DNA of 37,658 nucleotides from Promethearchaeota archaeon (GTDB lineage Archaea > Asgardarchaeota > Lokiarchaeia > Sigyniarchaeales > SOKP01), in NCBI GenBank assembly GCA_016840165.1, contig JAEOSU010000061.1, positions 1-37,658 of the forward strand. Reading direction: 5' to 3'. Below the pieces are notes generated by a model. That model had not been told where the DNA came from. It searched no databases and worked only from the letters and a program-made list of their open reading frames with translations. The position numbers and the translations under genes are program-made. This document shows, piece by piece, positions 8,972-17,327 of the stretch. The number at the start of each line of letters is the position of its first letter. Positions within the stretch are counted from its first letter, which is position 1.

Positions 8972-9697
8972 ATGATTTTAGAAAAAGCACTTTTTAAAAT
9001 TGGCGGCTCTATAATAGAAAACCCTATATATCTCAAAAACACTATTTCCCAATTTAAAAGACTAGTCCAAGAAAATCTTATCAACAATGTCATCATTATC
9101 CCAGGAGGGGCTTCATACGCTAACTTTATACGAACTCTCGATAAGGAATTGAAAATTGGAAATAATATGGCCCATTGGATGGCTATATATGCCATGAATT
9201 ATAATGGAAACAAAATAGCTCACCAATACCCATTTATAAATTTGACAGAAAAAATCGAGGAATTGCTAACAATTGATCATTCCATCTCTCTTTTTTTACC
9301 CTTCAAGTATTTGAAAATGAAAGATTCATTACCACATAGTTGGGATGTCACCTCCGATTCAATTACCCTCTCTATCGCCCATGAGCTGGAACTTAGTCAG
9401 TGTTTCCTAATTAAAGATGTAGATGGAATTCTCAATCAAGATAATGAATTAATCCAAAATTTAACTACTTCTACCTTTATTCAATTGAAAGAATCAGGTA
9501 AACTTGCCAAAATCGATGCTAATGAGAAAGACATAAAACAATCAAAGCCAATTGATAACTATGCATTAGAAATTATTGATGCTTTCAATATGTCATGCAT
9601 CCTATTAAACGGAGCACTTAATACTTCAAGAATTTATAAATATTTTGCCAGTAGTAAAGAAACCGAGAAAATTTTTACCAAAATCTCTTTTTCATAG
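8972..9697 (+). CDS. mfnE: aminomethylfuran phosphate kinase, methanofuran synthesis (MfnE-like)
   Basis: MfnE belongs to the amino acid kinase fold and phosphorylates 5-(aminomethyl)-3-furanmethanol phosphate during methanofuran synthesis. The 241-residue product shows the N-terminal lysine-containing strand LFKIGGSI, a phosphate-binding IIPGGASYANFIR loop around residues 45-57, the MAHWMAIYAMN helix, the diagnostic SWDVTSDSI motif and the LIKDVDGIL strand. It begins two bases after mfnF ends, so the pair is almost certainly one operon. The length is normal for the family. Confidence 0.83.
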   Translation: MILEKALFKIGGSIIENPIYLKNTISQFKRLVQENLINNVIIIPGGASYANFIRTLDKELKIGNNMAHWMAIYAMNYNGNKIAHQYPFINLTEKIEELLTIDHSISLFLPFKYLKMKDSLPHSWDVTSDSITLSIAHELELSQCFLIKDVDGILNQDNELIQNLTTSTFIQLKESGKLAKIDANEKDIKQSKPIDNYALEIIDAFNMSCILLNGALNTSRIYKYFASSKETEKIFTKISFS

Positions 9698-9713
9698 TTT
9701 AAATAACGTAAAA

Positions 9714-9753
9714 TTTCTCGATGAATCTTATTATTATAAAGAATCTCGAGAGA
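9714..9753 (+). terminator. hairpin downstream of mfnE
   Basis: TCTCGA (9716-9721) pairs with TCGAGA (9746-9751), and TCTT (9726-9729) with AAGA (9739-9742) across a TGAA/ATC internal loop. It lies 19-56 bases after the mfnE stop and could end or protect the mfn transcript. No T run follows directly, so the terminator label is tentative. Confidence 0.3.
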
Positions 9754-9831
9754 AGAAAGTTTTAATTAACCCAGAATTAATTATTAATTAATATTTTAAT
9801 AATAAATTACAGACATTAATGTGAAGTAAAT

Positions 9832-10332
9832 ATGGAACCAGAAGAAATAAAAAAAAATGCAGAATTTCTTACAAAAAACCTCTCTGGAAAAGATGTACCG
9901 GGTAAAGTAAATATTAGCATTAGATATAAAAAACTTGTTGATTTCGCAAAAGTATACGGAATTGCTGACCCAAAGTATGTTGGATCGGAAGAGGATGGAA
10001 TTATTGCATGCCATGCTTTTGCAAACCATTTTACAATTAAAGCATTATATAAACTGCTCTTGGGAATGAAATTGACTAAAGATGGTAAAGAACGTACTTT
10101 TATTCTTAATCCTAATAAATTATTACATGCTGGGCAGCTTTATAACTGGGATGGATGTGTAGATGTGAAACCAGGAGACAAACTTAGTGTAAAGGCAAAA
10201 TGGGGAAAAGTATGGGTAATAGAAGATAATATGATCTTATTTGCCGATTTACACGTTGAAGTTAAAAATCAAGATGGAGAAATGGTCTGTAAACCAGTAG
10301 TGACTGCTGCTGTACGACCTGGAGGATATTAA
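9832..10332 (+). CDS. MaoC-type hot-dog protein, FAS1-like dehydratase (HadA-like)
   Basis: The 166-residue product matches the N-terminal MaoC/FAS1-like dehydratase type that pairs with a catalytic hot-dog subunit to hydrate or dehydrate (3R)-hydroxyacyl thioesters. Visible features are an N-terminal helix region, the IRYKKLVDFAKVYGIADPKYV segment, a LNPNKLLHAGQLYNWDG stretch and the VKPGDKLSVKAKW hot-dog strand. The catalytic D-x(4)-H motif is absent here and present in the next gene, as in HadA/HadB heterodimers. The second gene follows after 23 bp with its own strong Shine-Dalgarno. It may act in fatty-acid or acyl-CoA metabolism. Confidence 0.7.
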   Translation: MEPEEIKKNAEFLTKNLSGKDVPGKVNISIRYKKLVDFAKVYGIADPKYVGSEEDGIIACHAFANHFTIKALYKLLLGMKLTKDGKERTFILNPNKLLHAGQLYNWDGCVDVKPGDKLSVKAKWGKVWVIEDNMILFADLHVEVKNQDGEMVCKPVVTAAVRPGGY

Positions 10333-10355
10333 ATCTCGTAAAGGAGGTATAAAAA

Positions 10356-10904
10356 ATGGTAAAAATTGCAGATATGAAAGTTAGTCAAGTTATCAAGAAT
10401 GAATTTGATGGAATCACTAGGGAATTGTTAAGAGAGTATGCAAAAGCATCGGGAGACACAAATCCAATCCATACTAATGATGAGATTGCTGAAAAAGCTG
10501 GATTGAAAGGTATTATTGCCCATGGACTTTTTTCGTATGGATTTATTACCAAATTATTCGAAGATTTTCTTGAGCATGGCAGATTTGGGAAACTTATAGA
10601 AACTAAAGCAGAAATGCGAGCTATGGTGAGGCCAGGTGATACTTTAATCACTGAAGCTAAGGTTACCAAAATTGATGGTAATCGAGTTTATTTTGATTTA
10701 AATCAAACAACGATTACCAATGTGGATATTAAAGATAAAAATGGAAATATTATAAAACAATTTGAAGCCGGAGAACGGGGATGGATTTCTGAGAAAGATA
10801 TTAAAAAAGGTTTGGTCAAAACTAAGGAAGTAGATAATGGTATCTTAACCTATAGAGAACAAGTAGCCACTCCTGGCTCTGCTATAATCGAAATAAATGA
10901 ATAA
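10356..10904 (+). CDS. MaoC-type (R)-hydroxyacyl hydratase/dehydratase (HadB-like)
   Basis: The 182-residue hot-dog protein has the R-hydratase motif: YAKASGDTNPIHTNDE with catalytic Asp and His, followed by AGLKGIIAHGLF, then the VRPGDTLITEAKVTKIDGN strand. A GGAGGT ribosome-binding site ends about 8 bases before the ATG at 10356. It likely forms a heterodimer with the preceding protein, which lacks the catalytic pair. After the hot-dog core there is an extra tail of about 40 residues (from about 140). The substrate, CoA or ACP ester, cannot be told from sequence. Confidence 0.78.
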   Translation: MVKIADMKVSQVIKNEFDGITRELLREYAKASGDTNPIHTNDEIAEKAGLKGIIAHGLFSYGFITKLFEDFLEHGRFGKLIETKAEMRAMVRPGDTLITEAKVTKIDGNRVYFDLNQTTITNVDIKDKNGNIIKQFEAGERGWISEKDIKKGLVKTKEVDNGILTYREQVATPGSAIIEINE

Positions 10905-10936
10905 GGGACAAAATTTTAAAATATTACAAAAATTAA

Positions 10937-10960
10937 TTCCTTCTCTTTTTTCTTATTTTC
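10937..10960 (+). terminator. pyrimidine-rich terminator after the MaoC pair
   Basis: A run dominated by C and T with repeated T tracts begins about 33 bases after the MaoC stop. Such T-rich tracts without a strong hairpin are typical archaeal termination signals. The rest of the gap to 11139 is AT-rich and holds only a weak 17-bp palindrome at 11068-11084. Confidence 0.4.
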
Positions 10961-11138
10961 AGATCAAGCTTATTTGATGTCTCTTTTAGTTTTATTCTCA
11001 TTAAATTTAAAATAACATATTACTATGTATTGATTGAAAAAACATTTTTATAGTATTTCGACAAATGAGATATTTGCAATATCTGATTTAATTGTGAAAT
11101 GATCAAAATAAAGCGGATTAACTATTATTGTATTAGAT

Positions 11139-14054
11139 GTGAAAAAAATAGAAGGTTTGATTTTAAGCGGTAACTACGAGAAAGCCGCAGATGATTTGTT
11201 TTATATCATTTCTAGAAATCAAAAATCAGATTCAAATAAAGAATTAGTCTATAAAAGTTTAAATCTCTTAAATAAAATTTGCGATAAATCACCTTCAATT
11301 TCTTTAAGAGCCGTTAAGCTAATCCAAAAATTAGTTAATGATTCCAATTCATGGATAAGACTTGTATCTTTAGAGATTCTATATCAAATCTCATTATATC
11401 GCCCTAATCTACTTATAGATCTGATAGATAGTATTAAAAATCGATTTTATGACAATGAAGCAGTAGTAAAACGATTAGCGGTAAAAATAATCGGTAACCT
11501 AATATTGTCCTTACACATTGATAAAGATGAACTCTATAAAATTATTGATGAATTTAATTCAAAACTATTAGATAATGATTGGAAAGTTAAATTGCAGGTG
11601 ATGAAAACTCTTAAAAAGATTTTAAATCAAGATTACACTAAAATCCCTGATTTTGAACCATTGTTATCCATAATAATTGTAAACTTACGTGATGATGACG
11701 ATGATGTAGCAAGATCTGCCGCAGAATTGCTCAAAATACTTGGGACGTATTTCTTATCAAAAGAAAAGATCATGTATGTGCTGTTAAATCTCTTATATAA
11801 TGAAGAATCTCGAGTTAAAGAATTAATAATTTGGTTATTTGGAGAGATAGGAAAAGAAAAGAGTTCTGAAATCATCCCTGTAATTCCCAAATTAATAGCG
11901 CTTCTAAAAGAAGACGATTATAGAATCCAACTGCGTGTAATTGATGCGTTAGTTAGCATTTCAAAAAATAATTTTGATCAAATTTGGGCAAATTTAATAA
12001 ATGCTTTATACTCCAGTGATTTTGAATATCGAAATGTTATCATTAACGCTCTTTATCACTTGAGTCAAAATAATATTATTGAAGTATTTAATTACGTATT
12101 TGAAGAGTTGGAAAATCCTTCTGAAAATGTACGAGATGCTGTAGCGTTAGTATTTAAGAGATTATACGAGGAATACCAATTAGAAATAGAAAATGAAATT
12201 ACAAAAATCCTTTACACCTTAGAATCAAAGTATTGGAGAGAACGAGAGAAAACCATATTACTTCTTCGAAATATCTGTTTAATCTTAGAAAGTAAGAAGG
12301 TCGCAGTCTGGATCTTCATTGAATTAGAAAAGACTCTTAATGATGAGACAGATCCCGATGTTAAAGATGAAATTCTATATACATTAAAAAGTATTAAACA
12401 ATTGTTTAGCAATATCCATGAGACCATTGAAAAAGTAAATGAAGAATTAGCAGCATTTCGGAGAAAAATTCGGGAATTTCAAAGAATCCCTGCCGATTTT
12501 CGAGAAAAAATGAATGCTTATATAAGGGATTTTAAGTTTCGCGATACAGAGATCGAATTAGATAAAATATATCGCAAATCATTGACAAAAATTAAAAAGT
12601 TCAATAAAAAAATTAATAAGTTTGATTACAAGCGATTAGCTTTTAATTTAATTGAAGATTGGGAAGAAACCAAGGTTAATATTATTGATGAGCTTAGCAT
12701 TATAAAGGGATTTATTTCTGAAGTATTTGAAGAGAAAAAAAAGGAATATACCATAAGCATTCAATCAAGAGTAAAAAATTTACAAGATCGTATCAAAATT
12801 TTAAAAGCTCAGTATGAGGATCTCAAGGAATACACCTTTCCCGATGATTTAGATCAAATATTATTGAGTAATACCCAAGATAAGGATCTTAAAGAGAAGT
12901 TTTTTGAAATAACTCAACTGAGAAATTACCTTTTTAACCTTGATGATGATATCCGCGAAGATTTAGTTGACAATGTTGAATTCAACGAAATATATAAAAA
13001 TTTATTACGAAATTGGGTTAGTACAAAAATAGAAATTCAAGAGTATCTCAGTGATTTGGACCGTAAAATAAAGATTGTAAAGGATAAAGTTATTGATTAT
13101 TTTGTTGATATTCGTAATCGCAAAGAAGTTGTTGAGGACCTAAAAGTAAATAATATTCAAAATGAAATGGGATTTCAACTATTTCAAGGGCATATTCAAA
13201 ACCTTATTACTCAATCTATCGAGGGATTTAAAAAGTTCAATAATCAATTTGAGAATTTAGATTTGAAAATTAAAGTATTGATAAAGAAAAATGAATTTTC
13301 AGATGTGAAAAAATTAATCGAAATGAATACATCACAGATACAATTATTTATTGAAGAGAGTGAAAACCGAATAGATAATATCATAGGAAAAATTACTGAA
13401 GATAATAATATTTTCAATCTCTTTATTCGACCCTATATAACTAAATTTATAGATACCAAGGAAATGCTGATAAATAAGTTAAAAACTTTTAATAAAAGAA
13501 GTAATGATAAACTCTTACTCGCTCAGATTAAATTTTACCTAGAAATTACTAATCGAATCAAACTCAAGAATCTTGCTTCCTACACCGAATTGGATTCAGA
13601 ATTCTTGAAAGAAGAAGTTCTAAAATTTATTCGAAAAAATAATCTAAATGCTAAAATAATTGATGATTATTTATACAGTCCCGAACAGGAGGAAGTTTTA
13701 GAAGCAAAAGATTTGCTTTTCTTTAAAAATATCAAATCGATCGGTAATAAGATTTATTTCAATTTTAAGTTGAACAATCCTACAAATTTACTTTTTAAGG
13801 ATTTGCAAATAGCCTTAAAAGCTCCTCCTTATTTACAATATCTTAAAAAAGAAAGCTTTCCTATGCTTCTGTTTCTTGATGAGTTGAAATCGGGAAATGT
13901 ATTTAAATTCAATTATGTGTTTAAAATTATCCGAGAAAGTGAAAGAAAAATTACAGACCACAGGGTAGATGAAGTAACTCTTAAATTATACTATAAAGAT
14001 CCCTTCAACATAAACCGAAAAATTACAAAAAAAATTAACCTCCTCCTTCCTTAG
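11139..14054 (+). CDS. large HEAT-repeat and coiled-coil protein
   Basis: This 971-residue protein begins with about 400 residues of tandem helical HEAT-like repeats. Recurring units include SLRAVKLIQKLVNDSNSWIR, DDDDDVARSAAELLKIL and NVRDAVALVFKRLYEEY. Long charged helices likely to form coiled coils cover about 410-850, and a beta-rich C-terminal region covers about 870-971 (NKIYFNFKLNNPTNLLFKDL and LKLYYKDPF), which suggests a small sandwich domain like an appendage. It starts with GTG at 11139; no closer ATG is in frame. No catalytic motif is visible. The order HEAT-coiled coil-beta domain is reminiscent of trafficking scaffolds, but that is only a shape resemblance. Confidence 0.7.
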   Translation: MKKIEGLILSGNYEKAADDLFYIISRNQKSDSNKELVYKSLNLLNKICDKSPSISLRAVKLIQKLVNDSNSWIRLVSLEILYQISLYRPNLLIDLIDSIKNRFYDNEAVVKRLAVKIIGNLILSLHIDKDELYKIIDEFNSKLLDNDWKVKLQVMKTLKKILNQDYTKIPDFEPLLSIIIVNLRDDDDDVARSAAELLKILGTYFLSKEKIMYVLLNLLYNEESRVKELIIWLFGEIGKEKSSEIIPVIPKLIALLKEDDYRIQLRVIDALVSISKNNFDQIWANLINALYSSDFEYRNVIINALYHLSQNNIIEVFNYVFEELENPSENVRDAVALVFKRLYEEYQLEIENEITKILYTLESKYWREREKTILLLRNICLILESKKVAVWIFIELEKTLNDETDPDVKDEILYTLKSIKQLFSNIHETIEKVNEELAAFRRKIREFQRIPADFREKMNAYIRDFKFRDTEIELDKIYRKSLTKIKKFNKKINKFDYKRLAFNLIEDWEETKVNIIDELSIIKGFISEVFEEKKKEYTISIQSRVKNLQDRIKILKAQYEDLKEYTFPDDLDQILLSNTQDKDLKEKFFEITQLRNYLFNLDDDIREDLVDNVEFNEIYKNLLRNWVSTKIEIQEYLSDLDRKIKIVKDKVIDYFVDIRNRKEVVEDLKVNNIQNEMGFQLFQGHIQNLITQSIEGFKKFNNQFENLDLKIKVLIKKNEFSDVKKLIEMNTSQIQLFIEESENRIDNIIGKITEDNNIFNLFIRPYITKFIDTKEMLINKLKTFNKRSNDKLLLAQIKFYLEITNRIKLKNLASYTELDSEFLKEEVLKFIRKNNLNAKIIDDYLYSPEQEEVLEAKDLLFFKNIKSIGNKIYFNFKLNNPTNLLFKDLQIALKAPPYLQYLKKESFPMLLFLDELKSGNVFKFNYVFKIIRESERKITDHRVDEVTLKLYYKDPFNINRKITKKINLLLP

Positions 14055-14190
14055 GATTTGTGGCAACCTAAATCATGTTATTTTTAAAATATTACCGTAC
14101 CTATCGATAACTTCGATAAATACTATTAAATAAATTAATAAATCAATAAATATTACTTTTCAAATAAAATATATACGTTGCAAGTAGATT

Positions 14191-14706
14191 ATGACAATGG
14201 GTACTAAATACAAGATTAGTAAAATTATTAAAATTCCGGCATTTCTGGGTATCCTTATTGGATTTTTTGCTGCTTTAGTTCAAGCATTAATTATTAGTGC
14301 TGGTGGACCGGAAGCGTATGGATTTTGTGTTGCTTGCCATACTAGAGACTTAGTGAATGCCTTTTTTAACGCATTTACAGGTGATAGTTTGGGAATTGCT
14401 CCAGTTTCTATGGTTACTCCTGTTCTCACAATTATCGGCGTTATTATTGGAGGTTATATTGCCGCTACAAGAAACAAAGAATTTAAAGTAAAAAAGACAA
14501 AACCAATCATCTATCTCCTTTATTTTCTAGGAGGAATCGCTGTTTTAAATCTCGCATTATTATTAGGTGCATGCCCTTACAGAGTTGCCTTAAGGTTTGC
14601 ATATGGTGACTTAATTGCATTAATAGGGGTCCTCTCAATTGCGGGAGGAGTCGCAGTAGGTGTATTAATCCTTCTTTTTATAATGAAAAGGAGGGATTTT
14701 AATTAA
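14191..14706 (+). CDS. half-size YeeE/YedE-type membrane protein, first subunit
   Basis: YeeE/YedE proteins carry thiosulfate or, in selenium-linked versions, probably a selenium species across the membrane. This 171-residue protein has about four membrane segments and conserved cysteines: FCVACHTRD (Cys46, Cys49) and LLGACPYR (Cys128), the latter equivalent to the family G-x-C-P-x-R turn. Normal YedE proteins are about twice as long with two such halves; here each half is its own gene. The stop codon overlaps the next start by one base (TAATG), implying translational coupling. It heads a seven-gene block ending in selD, which points to selenium transport. Confidence 0.72.
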   Translation: MTMGTKYKISKIIKIPAFLGILIGFFAALVQALIISAGGPEAYGFCVACHTRDLVNAFFNAFTGDSLGIAPVSMVTPVLTIIGVIIGGYIAATRNKEFKVKKTKPIIYLLYFLGGIAVLNLALLLGACPYRVALRFAYGDLIALIGVLSIAGGVAVGVLILLFIMKRRDFN

Positions 14707-15215
14707 TGGCAGACGGATTCTTAGTTTCTTCAGCAGCTATTATAATCATTCCCTTGGTAACACTTGCATTAGGCTTTCTGATTGGTTATCTTGCTCAGAG
14801 GTCAGGATTTTGTTCGATTGGTGGTATGAGAGATCTTATGATGTTTAAACACACTCGATTATTTTTCGGATATCTTGCCTTAATTGGGGGAGGATTCTTA
14901 GGATATTTACTTTTTTGGGCAATTATTCCTAGTGCGTTTCCTAACTTTCTCTGGTCAGTTACTCAATCTAACCCCCTCACTCCAATTCCAGGGGCTCCAG
15001 GAGGTTTATCTATAATTTCTTATGTATTATTAGCAATTATTGGGGGATTTGGCATGGGATTTATCGGAGTACTACTTGGTGGTTGTCCTTTAAGACAAAT
15101 CGTGATGGGGACCGAGGGAAATTTGCGATCGTTATTTTATATCTTAGGATTGGTCATTGGTGCGATAATCTTTCACGTTTGGGTAATTGAACTAGTAGTT
15201 GCAATACTCCCTTAA
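14706..15215 (+). CDS. half-size YeeE/YedE-type membrane protein, second subunit
   Basis: The 169-residue protein is the partner half of the preceding gene, with about four membrane segments. Cys36 lies in GFCSIGGMRD and Cys127 in the family signature GGCPLRQ, residues thought to line the substrate path in YeeE-type transporters. A GGAGGG ribosome-binding site lies near 14690. Together the two proteins would form one complete transporter. TusA follows after 20 bp, matching the YedE-YedF/TusA pairing seen in bacterial selenium and sulfur loci. Confidence 0.75.
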   Translation: MADGFLVSSAAIIIIPLVTLALGFLIGYLAQRSGFCSIGGMRDLMMFKHTRLFFGYLALIGGGFLGYLLFWAIIPSAFPNFLWSVTQSNPLTPIPGAPGGLSIISYVLLAIIGGFGMGFIGVLLGGCPLRQIVMGTEGNLRSLFYILGLVIGAIIFHVWVIELVVAILP

Positions 15216-15235
15216 TATAAAAGAGGTAAATAAAC

Positions 15236-15463
15236 ATGGTAGAATACAAATTAGATATTTTGGGGAAAGTTTGTCCTTACTGCTTATTAGCAGTCAGGAA
15301 TGAGATGAAAAAATTATCTCTTGGAGACACATTGGTAGTGCTTACTGATCATCCACCTGCAGCCACTGATACAATTCCTTATGATATGAAAAAAAAAGGG
15401 AATGAGATATCCTCTAAAAAATTACAACCCGGAATCTGGGAATTAACCATAACAAAAAAATAG
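15236..15463 (+). CDS. TusA/YedF-type sulfur (selenium) carrier protein
   Basis: TusA-family proteins pass persulfide sulfur, or selenium, on a conserved cysteine. The 75-residue product begins with the typical YKLDILGKVCPYC strand-turn and continues with the helix and the GDTLVVLTDHPPAA strand. The usual motif is C-P-x-P; here it is Cys13-Pro-Tyr-Cys16, replacing the second proline with a second cysteine, which may allow a disulfide or selenenylsulfide. A GAGGT site precedes the ATG. Its place between YedE halves and DsrE/SelD suggests delivery of reduced selenium. Confidence 0.85.
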   Translation: MVEYKLDILGKVCPYCLLAVRNEMKKLSLGDTLVVLTDHPPAATDTIPYDMKKKGNEISSKKLQPGIWELTITKK

Positions 15464-15479
15464 ATTAATATAGACAATT

Positions 15480-16664
15480 ATGACCACGATTAAAATATTT
15501 TTTCTTTTTTTTGATAAATTGAGTAAAGAACGATTAGAATGGTTAATGGCTGTATTAAATTATCTAAATAATCAAGAAAGATCTCCTCATTATGAAATAA
15601 CCTTTTTTTTAAGTGGAGAAAGTCTCTATAGTTTATTAGATAAAAGGATGAGTGATATATGGATCAAAATTTTGAAAATCCCTCAGATCAAGCTTTTTCT
15701 TGATCATCATGAACTTAAGATATTAGGTCTTCCAGTTGATATATTGCATAAAAGATATTTAGATTCAATAAGTTTATCTCTTGAAGACTTAGATAATAGA
15801 TTTAGCTTTTGGGATCTAATAATAGAGAAAATAATGAAACAGCAATTTGATTCACGAATCGGTCTCTTACAAAATGATGGACCGTATATGCATAGAACAT
15901 CCGTATATTCTGTGCGATTAATGAATGCCGCTATTAATAGAAATCTTAACACTGAATTTTATGGTTATCTTGATGGAGTACATCTTGGTCATAAAGGTCA
16001 AAAACCATCTGAATTTGAAAATATCTCTCAATCACTTTTAGATATTAAACAGAAAGCAAATGAAAAAAAATTAGAATTTTCAATGCTTTCCTGTACCCGC
16101 TGTGGAACAGCAAGAGGTTACATTCGCTCTCAATCCACTAACGAGTATTATTTATCAGATGATACTATTCCTCATTATATGTTTTGTAATCTAAATAAAA
16201 TAATAGATCAATTTGAAAAGCAACATCCTATAATCTCCTCTAATTCTGCATTAATCATCTATGATCCTCAAAAAAATGAAGCAAGACCACAATTAACTAT
16301 CTTTATTACACGTAGTCCTTATGCCTCTGAATGGACTTTTGGGGGCGTATCATTTGCAATAGCAAGTGCCACTCATGATATATCGACACAAGTTATATTC
16401 CTTGAAAATGGAGTTTATGGACTGATTGGAGAACATCAAATTAATGAAAAAGAAAAAATCTTTAATATACAAGATATTTTAGAAGCCACAGCAGATTTGA
16501 AAAATCTTAAGTTCTATGCTCACGCACCATCCTTAGAAAAAAGAAATATATTCCTCTCAAAAACGTTAAAAAATGTATCACTTCTCAATAATGAGGATTT
16601 AGCGAATATGGTATTAAAAAATAATCGAAAAGGTTTATACCATAAAAGAATTATATTTTTTTAA
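15480..16664 (+). CDS. multi-domain DsrE/TusC-type sulfur relay protein
   Basis: The 394-residue protein contains at least two DsrE-like domains. The first (about 125-235) has the DsrE pattern with YGYLDGVHLG and then LSCTRCGTARGY, with Cys205 and Cys208 at the expected active-site strand. The second (about 270-385) looks like TusC/DsrF: ITRSPYASEWTFGG, TQVIFLENGVYGLIGEH and FYAHAPSLEKR, but without a cysteine at the usual position. Residues 1-110 may be a third, degenerate copy. In bacteria TusA and DsrE domains are fused in YedF; here they are neighbouring genes. It probably receives sulfur or selenium from the TusA protein. Confidence 0.7.
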   Translation: MTTIKIFFLFFDKLSKERLEWLMAVLNYLNNQERSPHYEITFFLSGESLYSLLDKRMSDIWIKILKIPQIKLFLDHHELKILGLPVDILHKRYLDSISLSLEDLDNRFSFWDLIIEKIMKQQFDSRIGLLQNDGPYMHRTSVYSVRLMNAAINRNLNTEFYGYLDGVHLGHKGQKPSEFENISQSLLDIKQKANEKKLEFSMLSCTRCGTARGYIRSQSTNEYYLSDDTIPHYMFCNLNKIIDQFEKQHPIISSNSALIIYDPQKNEARPQLTIFITRSPYASEWTFGGVSFAIASATHDISTQVIFLENGVYGLIGEHQINEKEKIFNIQDILEATADLKNLKFYAHAPSLEKRNIFLSKTLKNVSLLNNEDLANMVLKNNRKGLYHKRIIFF

Positions 16665-16699
16665 GTAAAATAAATAGAATTAAGTATAGATTAATAAAA

Positions 16700-16933
16700 A
16701 TGGTCACTCTTGAAACATACGACTTTACCGATCTTACTTGTACGAATCTAATGATCAAGCTTAAGATCCTTCTAAAAAAGTTACCTGTGGGAGAGCAACT
16801 AAATTTTTATTCTAACCGTGAACAATATGATAATATCAGAAAGCCATTTGCGAAGGATCCTTATAAATTACAAGGAGAACAATTGGGAGATAATCGATAC
16901 TTAGTTGCAATACTCAAAAATTCCAAGAGGTGA
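16700..16933 (+). CDS. divergent TusA-like protein with one cysteine
   Basis: The 77-residue product follows the TusA size and pattern: an N-terminal strand (TLETYDFTDLTC), a helix (NLMIKLKILLKKL), GEQLNFYSN as the second strand, and a C-terminal strand RYLVAILK. The single cysteine, Cys14, occupies the first cysteine position of the TusA C-P-x-P motif, but both prolines are missing. The stop codon TGA at 16931-16933 forms part of the ribosome-binding site of the next gene. It is probably a carrier or a structural partner in the same relay; the assignment rests on size, pattern and context. Confidence 0.55.
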   Translation: MVTLETYDFTDLTCTNLMIKLKILLKKLPVGEQLNFYSNREQYDNIRKPFAKDPYKLQGEQLGDNRYLVAILKNSKR

Positions 16934-16941
16934 TATATTCA

Positions 16942-17298
16942 ATGTCAAAAATACATGACCCTCTTATTATTCATCTTGTATTTACTCGAAATCATCAAAA
17001 ATATATCTTATTTTCGTTAAGTTCATTGAATTATGAATACTTATATGTCTATCACATGAAAAAACCAATTCGTTCTCTATTTTATGGAGAGAATTTTCAA
17101 GGTTTAATATCAACACTATTACAAGATACAACAGTGGATTGCATTGAATGTTCTTTGGGTCCAAATATGATAGGTGGGGTATCTATTGATGGTGATCAAC
17201 AAGTTCTTAACAAGATGTCTCTTGAAGAATGTAATACCATCTTAGCACGACTAAAAGTAGAGCTAAAACGTTCTTTAGACATAGTAGTTCCTTTTTAA
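16942..17298 (+). CDS. small unknown protein of the selenium operon
   Basis: I do not recognise the 118-residue product. It starts with two beta-like stretches (LIIHLVFTRN, KYILFSLSSL), contains two cysteines close together (VDCIECSLGP) and a C-terminal amphipathic helix (ECNTILARLKVELKRSL). GTG 16930 is in frame, but GAGGTGA (16926-16932) lies 9 bases before ATG 16942, so that start is chosen. It is set 29 bp before selD in the same strand and operon. The DCIEC pair makes a role in selenium or sulfur transfer possible, without homology evidence. Confidence 0.6.
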   Translation: MSKIHDPLIIHLVFTRNHQKYILFSLSSLNYEYLYVYHMKKPIRSLFYGENFQGLISTLLQDTTVDCIECSLGPNMIGGVSIDGDQQVLNKMSLEECNTILARLKVELKRSLDIVVPF

Positions 17299-17327
17299 AA
17301 AATATGTAAAATAAAAGTGAGGTGAAA

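Noticed and set aside
9714..9753. SECIS for mfnE (AUGA at 9721-9724 in a hairpin)
   Set aside because: mfnE has no in-frame TGA and the 3' side lacks a convincing GA core.
11068..11084. Palindrome AGATATT-TGC-AATATCT before the HEAT gene
   Set aside because: A seven-base arm is within chance for this base composition, and no second copy or nearby regulator supports it.
14102..14118. TATCGA-TAACT-TCGATA before the selenium operon as its operator
   Set aside because: Six-base arms are too short to call without conservation, though the place is suggestive.
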